A DNA stretch of 20,678 nucleotides from CAYOHR01 sp964512145. Lineage in GTDB: Bacteria; Bacteroidota; Bacteroidia; Flavobacteriales_G; JALEGO01. The notes under the pieces are model-generated. The model saw nothing but the letters and a program-made list of their open reading frames with translations. It was not told where the DNA came from and made no database searches. The stretch is taken from positions 1 through 20,678 of the forward strand of contig CAZEIM010000047.1 of assembly GCA_964512145.1 (NCBI GenBank). Reading direction: 5' to 3'. Shown piece by piece: positions 1 to 4,831 of the stretch (positions are counted from its first letter, which is position 1; each line of letters begins with the position of its first letter). The translations under genes were made by a program, and so were the position numbers.

Positions 1-94
1 TATTGTTTTTGAGTGATTTATGAAAAAATAAAAAATAGAACGGACAAGTCAGGAAGACATTAAAAAAACGGCATATAGTTTACGGAATACTTTT

Positions 95-672
95 TTGAAA
101 AAAAATATTTCATTGGTTTATGAAGGTCAAATTGATCATGCTACCACAAAAGCATTTGCCGATTTAATTGTAAAAAGATTAGAAAGTGAAGAAAAATCTT
201 TTGTTATTAAAAAAAGACTCTTGCATGTAGTCATTGAAGCTTTAGAAAATATTAAAAAGCACACCGATGATAGCAGTACAGGAAAGCCCATGTATCCGGG
301 TGAAGGTACGCTTATGCTCTCAAATGGTGAAAATTATTACACCATTACCACTGGAAACGCTATCTCTAATGACAAAGTTGTTGCTTTTATTAAGCAATTG
401 GAGTTTTTAAATAGTTTAGATGGTAAAGAAGTACGAGACGTATATATTAACAAAATGAAAACTACCCATGTTACAGAAGAAGGTAATGCTGGTTTAGGGT
501 TAATTGATATTGTATCGAAATCAAAAAATAAAATTGAATACCAATTTATTCCTTTAAATGACGTAACTAGTTATGTTATTTTGGTTACTCGTTTAGNNNN
601 NNNNNNCGATTCATTTCAGATTTTTCTCGTTTAGAAAAATCTGAAATGAATCGTACTATGATTCACAATTAG
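95..672 (+). CDS. SiaB family protein kinase (HATPase-like), 3' end disrupted by an assembly gap
   Basis: Cytoplasmic protein of the SiaB/DUF6272 family, a GHKL-fold kinase that in the Pseudomonas SiaABCD system phosphorylates the small SiaC protein. Counting from the TTG at 95, an N-box-like segment EALENIKKH lies at residues 48-56 and a G-box-like segment GNAGLGLIDI at 130-139. The start is uncertain: the frame stays open back to 32 without an ATG and reads as plausible helix, and an ATG at 20 is cut off by TAA at 29-31. The literal reading through the N run ends at 634 with an unlikely tail. Joining the pre-gap CTCGTTTAG (588-596) to its identical copy at 626-634 keeps the frame and gives the tail EKSEMNRTMIHN with stop at 670-672, total 179 residues, a normal family length. 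The gene would then overlap the convergent hydrolase by 17 bases. Family call fairly sure; both ends less so. Confidence 0.75.
597..606. other. Assembly gap (10 N), probably false
   Basis: Ten undetermined bases inside the 3' end of the SiaB-like gene. The nine bases just before the gap (588-596) recur at 626-634 in the loop and right arm of a foldback immediately after it, which suggests the two contig ends actually overlap and no sequence is missing. Confidence 0.9.
607..653. repeat. Perfect 20-bp inverted repeat with 7-nt loop next to the gap
   Basis: The left arm 607-626 is the exact reverse complement of 634-653, with loop 627-633. It could be read as a bidirectional terminator between two convergent genes. 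The right arm, however, continues the SiaB reading frame perfectly when joined to the pre-gap sequence, and the left arm touches the N run. A foldback created at a contig end is therefore the simpler explanation. Confidence 0.8.
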
Positions 673-1573
673 TGTGTTTTAAAAACTCCAATACATCACG
701 ATACACTTCTTCCGGGATTTCAATCATGGGCACATGACCTGCTTTGTCGTATATAATTAACTTACTTCCTGGAATAGATGTATGAAAAAAATAGGCTTGA
801 TCAACGGGTAAGGTAGTATCTGAATTACCCCAAATAATTAAAGTAGGTATTAAAATATTTTTTAAATGTGCCAAATTATTCACGATAGGTTGTTCCGCTA
901 GTTGAATACAAAATTCAATTTTCCGTTGTTGATTGATAAGCTGATACGTAGTTCGATAAAAATGTGTTGGTACTTTATGAACGTCATAAAACTGACGTTG
1001 TATTAAAATTTTGGTAATTTTATAAGGAATGCCTGTCTTTGTAATGGTTTTTAAAACCCCTTTTTTAGACAAAATTTTTAAAGGTATAAGCACCCTTTTC
1101 ATATTGTATCCGGCCGGATTTAATAAAATTATGCTACTTAACGCATCTGGAAATTTTATAGCATATTCCCAAGTAATCCACCCACCTAAAGAATTTCCAA
1201 CCATAATGGGTTTTTGTTTAATATGAAGTAATGTGATAAATTCTCGAATATAGAAAAGCATTTTTTCCATGCTCATATTAAATGGTGGTGTTGGTGGTGT
1301 ATCACTTAAACCAAAACCTGGTAAATCAAGTCTTATAACTCTATGGTTTTGTGATAATAATACACTCAATTCATCCCAATTATGCACAGCACCTCCTAAA
1401 CCATGTAATAAAATAAATACCTTATCAGAATCTATGAAGCCCTCATCTTTGTAGTGAATATTTGTATCGTAAATTTTTATGAATTTTGAGCTTTTATCTA
1501 CGTAAATACTCTTTAACTTCTCTTCAGACTGAATATTTGAAAGTAATGAAATGTTGCGAAAAAATTTTAGCAT
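656..1573 (-). CDS. alpha/beta fold hydrolase
   Basis: Probable cytoplasmic esterase/lipase-like serine hydrolase of the alpha/beta superfamily; the substrate cannot be told. Counting from the ATG at 1573 (305 residues): oxyanion-region HGLGG at 57-61, nucleophile elbow GNSLGG at 126-131 with Ser128, acid Asp252 in IWGNSDTTLP, and His280 in AGHVPMIE. The strand-loop RLDLPGFGLSD at 81-91 is also typical. A helical lid-like insertion occupies about 155-225. A TTG three codons upstream (1582) is rejected as start because it lies inside a perfect -7 promoter element (1580-1587). Divergent from the DUF3108 gene (46 bases apart) and convergent with the SiaB-like gene. No signal peptide is evident. 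The catalytic triad makes the fold call safe. Confidence 0.9.
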   Translation of the reverse strand: MLKFFRNISLLSNIQSEEKLKSIYVDKSSKFIKIYDTNIHYKDEGFIDSDKVFILLHGLGGAVHNWDELSVLLSQNHRVIRLDLPGFGLSDTPPTPPFNMSMEKMLFYIREFITLLHIKQKPIMVGNSLGGWITWEYAIKFPDALSSIILLNPAGYNMKRVLIPLKILSKKGVLKTITKTGIPYKITKILIQRQFYDVHKVPTHFYRTTYQLINQQRKIEFCIQLAEQPIVNNLAHLKNILIPTLIIWGNSDTTLPVDQAYFFHTSIPGSKLIIYDKAGHVPMIEIPEEVYRDVLEFLKHTNCES

Positions 1574-1579
1574 ATATAT

Positions 1580-1587
1580 CAAAAATA
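1580..1587 (-). promoter_or_regulatory. Bacteroidota -7 element (TATTTTTG) for the hydrolase
   Basis: On the minus strand 1587-1580 reads TATTTTTG, a full match to TAnnTTTG. Only six bases separate it from the ATG at 1573, so transcription would begin at or next to the start codon. I see no clear TTTG -33 box at the expected distance, so the call is moderate. Confidence 0.5.
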
Positions 1588-1619
1588 GAACAATACCGTG
1601 TTTTTTTCGTTATATAAGT

Positions 1620-2429
1620 ATGTATTTATTGAGGTTTAAAATATTTTTATATTCAATGTTATGGGCCTTAAATAACTTGAGTGGTCAAGATTGCTCAGTA
1701 GATCGTGTACACTTTACCTTTGGAGAAAAAATTTCCTATTCCGTTTACTACCATTGGGGGTTTATATGGGTTGAAGCAGGCGAAGCCTCCTTTAGTATAC
1801 AAAAAAATATCTTTGAAAATCGTCCGGTATACCATTTTATTGGTGAAGGAAAATCTGCCCCAAAGTGGGACTGGATGTATAAAGTTCGAGACAGATACGA
1901 GTCTATGGTAGATACAACTGGATTATTTCCATTGTATTTTAAAAGAGATGTTCAAGAAGGTAGTACTATATTGAAAGAGGAATATTTTTTTAATAAATAT
2001 CAAAAAAGTATTTTAACAAAAGTGCAAAAAAACAATGCGCCCTTAATGACCGATACATTACCTTTTTTGACCTGCATGTATGATGCAATATCTATGGTGT
2101 ATTATGCAAGATGTATTCCTTTTAATAATTATAAAACGGGCGATAAAATTCCAATTACCATGTTAATAGACAATGAAATACATAATCTATATATTCGATA
2201 TTTAGGTAAAGAAACGATAAAAATAGAAGGTAAAGGAACTTATGAAACATTAAAGTTTTCTCCGTTACTTGTTGAAGGGACTATTTTTAAGGGTGGAGAG
2301 GGTATGACCGTATGGGTAAGTAATGATGAAAGCAAAATCCCATTGAAAATAACCACAGAGATTCTAGTGGGTAGCATTGATGTGATTTTTAATACAATTG
2401 AAGGAGTAAAGAACTCATCCAAAAAATAA
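1620..2429 (+). CDS. DUF3108 domain-containing exported protein
   Basis: Protein of unknown function, DUF3108 family, 269 residues from the ATG at 1620. An N-terminal hydrophobic stretch (about residues 3-21) followed by SGQDC looks like a signal peptide, so it should act in the periplasm or outer membrane. Family-like features include GEKISYSVYYHWGFIWVEAG near the mature N terminus and GGEGMTVWVSNDESKIPLKI near the C terminus, where DUF3108 proteins end with a beta-rich segment. The frame is open back to 1551, but that start would overlap the divergent hydrolase and bury the signal peptide, so 1620 is preferred. It ends eight bases before the stop of the convergent 60-aa gene. What it binds or does is not known. 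Confidence 0.82.
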   Translation: MYLLRFKIFLYSMLWALNNLSGQDCSVDRVHFTFGEKISYSVYYHWGFIWVEAGEASFSIQKNIFENRPVYHFIGEGKSAPKWDWMYKVRDRYESMVDTTGLFPLYFKRDVQEGSTILKEEYFFNKYQKSILTKVQKNNAPLMTDTLPFLTCMYDAISMVYYARCIPFNNYKTGDKIPITMLIDNEIHNLYIRYLGKETIKIEGKGTYETLKFSPLLVEGTIFKGGEGMTVWVSNDESKIPLKITTEILVGSIDVIFNTIEGVKNSSKK

Positions 2430-2437
2430 GGCTCACG

Positions 2438-2620
2438 TTATGAGTGTAATACCTGGTGTATAATCTCACTAAATTCGTTGCCTAAATTTATCATGCACCA
2501 TGTTTTAAGCACCAATAACTCTTCCTTTTTCAGCCATTTTTTAGCTTTTAAAAGTTCTTTACTAAACAACTGTTTATCAAAACTTACTGAAATCAATATT
2601 TTTTTAGTGTATTCTAACAT
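2438..2620 (-). CDS. Small conserved-looking 60-aa protein
   Basis: Unnamed 60-residue protein from an ATG at 2620, rich in Lys, Leu and Glu and predicted almost all helical, with a mid-protein KKWLKKEE segment and Trp41-Cys42 in LKTWCMINLG. From memory it resembles a widespread short Bacteroidota protein that begins with EY..KIL..VSFD..LF.KEL, but I cannot name a family. No signal peptide or membrane segment. It lies downstream of the di-heme protein on the same strand, after a 115-base spacer full of inverted repeats, and converges on the DUF3108 gene. The opposite-strand frame at 2478-2681 is taken as its shadow, since that product has no recognisable pattern. Function unknown. Confidence 0.65.
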   Translation of the reverse strand: MLEYTKKILISVSFDKQLFSKELLKAKKWLKKEELLVLKTWCMINLGNEFSEIIHQVLHS

Positions 2621-2628
2621 AGGCTCAA

Positions 2629-2662
2629 AATTGCTTAATGGTTATATAAAATTAAAGCAATT
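2629..2662. repeat. 8-bp inverted repeat upstream of the small gene
   Basis: AATTGCTT at 2629-2636 is matched by its reverse complement AAGCAATT at 2655-2662, leaving an 18-base loop. It lies just upstream of the 60-aa gene's start and could be an operator or leader hairpin; A+T richness makes chance possible. Confidence 0.35.
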
Positions 2663-2673
2663 CATTTTAATTT

Positions 2674-2705
2674 TATGTTAATAAATCTTAATAGATATTA
2701 ACATA
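2674..2705. terminator. Stem-loop between the di-heme protein gene and the small gene
   Basis: TATGTTAATA (2674-2683) pairs exactly with TATTAACATA (2696-2705), and TCT/AGA in the loop can extend the stem. A further palindrome, TTAAAC...GTTTAA, sits at 2708-2725. The position, 31 bases past the stop of the di-heme protein gene, suits a terminator on the minus strand. There is no strong U tract and the stem is A+T-rich. Confidence 0.4.
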
Positions 2706-2735
2706 CCTTAAACTATAAGGTTTAAAAAAATTAAA

Positions 2736-3743
2736 TTATTTGGAAGAATAATCCGATAAGCTTTTTAAAAAGGCTATCAGCTCTTCTTTTTCCTGAGAAG
2801 TTAGGGTAAATCCTCGTATCAAATGACTTTGGTTACTGTGTTTTTTTCCACCTCTTGCATAATGTGTTATAACATCTTCTAATGATTGCAAACTTCCATC
2901 GTGCATATAAGGTGCGGTGTGTTCAACATTTCGAAGTGAAGGGACTAAAAATTTTCCTACATCATTTAAATGAAGCGTTATTCTATATCTTCCGGGGTCA
3001 GTATATTCTGAATATAACCCAATATTTTCAAACGAATAATTTGTAAAATTAAATCCCGAATGACAACTTGAACATTGGGTTTTTTCGCTAAAAAAGAGTG
3101 CCATACCTTTCTTTTCTTGTTCAGTTAACACATATCGTTGATTTTTATAAAAATAAGCATCGAATGGGGAGTTGCCCGATATTAATGTCCTTTCAAAGGC
3201 TGCTATGGAACGAGTAACCGAATACATATCTGGGTCAGTTCCAAAAGCGTCTAAAAATAATTTTTTATAGGTTTTATCTGCATTTAGCTTTTCGGTAATT
3301 GTATTTGGATCAGAACCCATTTCCTCCTTAGCTAATAAAGGTACTAACACTTGAAGCTCTAAATTTTTGACACCTCCATCTCTATTTAAATGAGGTGAAT
3401 AAGTTATATTTAATAATGAAGGACTATTTCGTTCTGTTGATTTACTATTTATTCCAACTGATTTAGCTAAACCATCAGTAAATTTTTTTTCTGGCATATG
3501 ACAAGATGCACATGAAACTTTATTATTTTTAGATAGTATAGGATCAAAAAATAATTTTTTACCTAATTCGATTTTCAAAGCATTTGGATAATTATCTAAA
3601 GGGTATACTGGAGCCGGAAATCCCTGAGGTAATTGAAGCGCTTGTGTTGACCAAGGATCTAAATATGGGTCTTTTGAACAGGAAATAATAATTAATAAAA
3701 AAACAGAACCTACTGTGAAATATTTAAACGTACTATTGTTCAT
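2736..3743 (-). CDS. Di-heme cytochrome c peroxidase / MauG-MbnH family lipoprotein
   Basis: Periplasmic c-type di-heme protein of the bacterial cytochrome c peroxidase / MauG superfamily. From the ATG at 3743 it has 335 residues and a lipoprotein signal (hydrophobic run, then IIISC with Cys22). Two heme-binding motifs are visible: CASCH at 78-82 and CSSCH at 224-228. The family segment VPSLRNVEHTAPYMHDGS follows near residues 268-285. An upstream in-frame start (3770) would overlap the MbnP stop and precede the signal peptide, so it is not chosen. Its partner is the MbnP-like gene 13 bases upstream on the same strand; this pairing is known from methanobactin and related loci, where MbnH oxidises a Trp of MbnP to kynurenine. 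Whether this copy is a peroxide reductase or an MbnH-like modifying enzyme cannot be told from sequence alone; the neighbour favours the latter. Confidence 0.88.
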   Translation of the reverse strand: MNNSTFKYFTVGSVFLLIIISCSKDPYLDPWSTQALQLPQGFPAPVYPLDNYPNALKIELGKKLFFDPILSKNNKVSCASCHMPEKKFTDGLAKSVGINSKSTERNSPSLLNITYSPHLNRDGGVKNLELQVLVPLLAKEEMGSDPNTITEKLNADKTYKKLFLDAFGTDPDMYSVTRSIAAFERTLISGNSPFDAYFYKNQRYVLTEQEKKGMALFFSEKTQCSSCHSGFNFTNYSFENIGLYSEYTDPGRYRITLHLNDVGKFLVPSLRNVEHTAPYMHDGSLQSLEDVITHYARGGKKHSNQSHLIRGFTLTSQEKEELIAFLKSLSDYSSK

Positions 3744-3756
3744 ATAAGGCAAAACA

Positions 3757-4673
3757 CTACTTTGCCTCAAAAACGTTTGAATACATTTCTCTCACTTTAT
3801 TCGCTAAAGGTAAATTGTCGCTGGTATGCGTTAAATTTTCAAAGGCTAAATGCAAAGTATCCGTTTCATTGGCAAAAAGTTTGTTTATATGCATCCAAAT
3901 TTGCACCTCGGTAGTGTCCTTTTTTTGAATGTCAAAATTTTTATTTAAATAATCGATATTACTGTACAATCCATTTCCTCCTACATGGTATAAAAAAGTA
4001 GATTCCAACGCGGATGGATTACTATCATTATCAAAATATCCTTCAATAGCATAATAAATAAAACTACTACCCCAAGTCCAATATAAATTATTATATATAC
4101 TTAATGGGTCATCTATTGAAACTGAATTAGGATCTNNNNNNNNNNNNNNNNNNNNNNNNNNNNNNNTGCATCGGATAAACCCAGCAGAAATTTTAATGAC
4201 TGATAATTTCCTGGTTCTAAAGGAATATAGTATGTTAAACTACCTGATTCTTGAAAATTAAGCAATGCTGTTTCTAGAAATATTTGATCTACTCCATTGT
4301 ATGTTGCTTGAACTTCGCTAATATATGTTTTTAATGAACTTAATGTAAATGGAATTCCTTCTGTGGTTAAATATAGAGTATTTAAGGATAATGGAACGTT
4401 ATTATACATCGGTAAAAATTGTAATTTTAGTACCCCTTTATTTTGATATGTGCAAGTTCCATCATCTTTTACAGCTTCTGAATCGAAATTATCGGCATTT
4501 TTATCGGTACATCCCAATTTATAAACACACGAACCATTATCAGAAGTAGCTTTTTCATTAAAATTTAAAGCGGTTGGATCTGTACATCCTTCTTTTTTAC
4601 ATGCACTTAGTGTAACTAGAAAAAATCCAAACGCCACATACATGTAATTTTTGTAACCAAATAATTTTAACAT
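3757..4673 (-). CDS. MbnP-like copper-binding-family lipoprotein with CTDP repeats, interrupted by a gap
   Basis: Envelope lipoprotein of the MbnP type, about 305 residues, split by a run of 31 N. From the ATG at 4673: hydrophobic signal ending TLSAC (Cys25), two Cys-flanked repeats GCTDPTALNFNEKATSDNGSC (29-49) and GCTDKNADNFDSEAVKDDGTC (54-74), then the MbnP domain from about residue 80. After the gap the frame resumes with DPNSVSIDDPL and the characteristic LYWTWGSSF...YYAIEGYFD...TFLYHVGG, ending at 3757. The N count puts the two halves out of frame by one base, so the true gap length must be 29 or 32 (mod 3). A TTG at 4703 is rejected because it sits in a TATTTTTTG promoter-like element (4701-4709). 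Operon with the di-heme gene. MbnP proteins bind copper; that role here is inferred. Confidence 0.8.
4136..4166. other. Assembly gap (31 N) inside the MbnP-like gene
   Basis: Undetermined bases between codons for LGLSDA and DPNSVS of one protein. Flanking frames only join if the missing length differs by one or two bases from the number of N shown, so the gap size is an estimate. No repeated sequence at the two edges suggests an overlap. Confidence 0.95.
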
Positions 4674-4780
4674 TTTAAACAATTTAATTATATAAATATA
4701 CAAAAAATAGACTAAAAATGTATTTATATAATATATTATTCTGTGTATGTAATGATTATTATTTTATTCATAAAATATTT

Positions 4781-4812
4781 TTGCTAAACACCTAATTTAT
4801 TTTGTATTTTTG
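4781..4812 (+). promoter_or_regulatory. Promoter of the C10 peptidase gene
   Basis: TTG at 4781-4783 is followed after 21 bases by TATTTTTG at 4805-4812, matching the Bacteroidota -33/-7 arrangement (TTG, 17-23 bases, TAnnTTTG). The ATG at 4832 lies 19 bases beyond, giving a short leader. Confidence 0.65.
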
Positions 4813-4831
4813 CGTCAAATTAAAAATTAAT

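Noticed and set aside
607..653. Strong bidirectional terminator between convergent SiaB and hydrolase genes
   Set aside because: The right arm is best read as SiaB coding sequence and the left arm touches an N run, with a nine-base overlap across the gap. An artefact explains more than a terminator does.
2478..2681. Plus-strand frame of 67 codons opposite the small gene
   Set aside because: Its product shows no pattern I recognise, and the minus-strand 60-aa product starts with ATG and has a protein-like, Bacteroidota-typical composition.
4009..4135. Apparent non-coding interval between two minus-strand frames
   Set aside because: It reads through as MbnP-domain sequence in frame with the downstream part; the break is caused by the gap length.
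4529..4607. Possible tandem DNA repeat in the MbnP-like gene
   Set aside because: The similarity is of the protein motif GCTD...GSC/GTC; the two copies differ at the DNA level, so it is a domain repeat and not a DNA repeat element.
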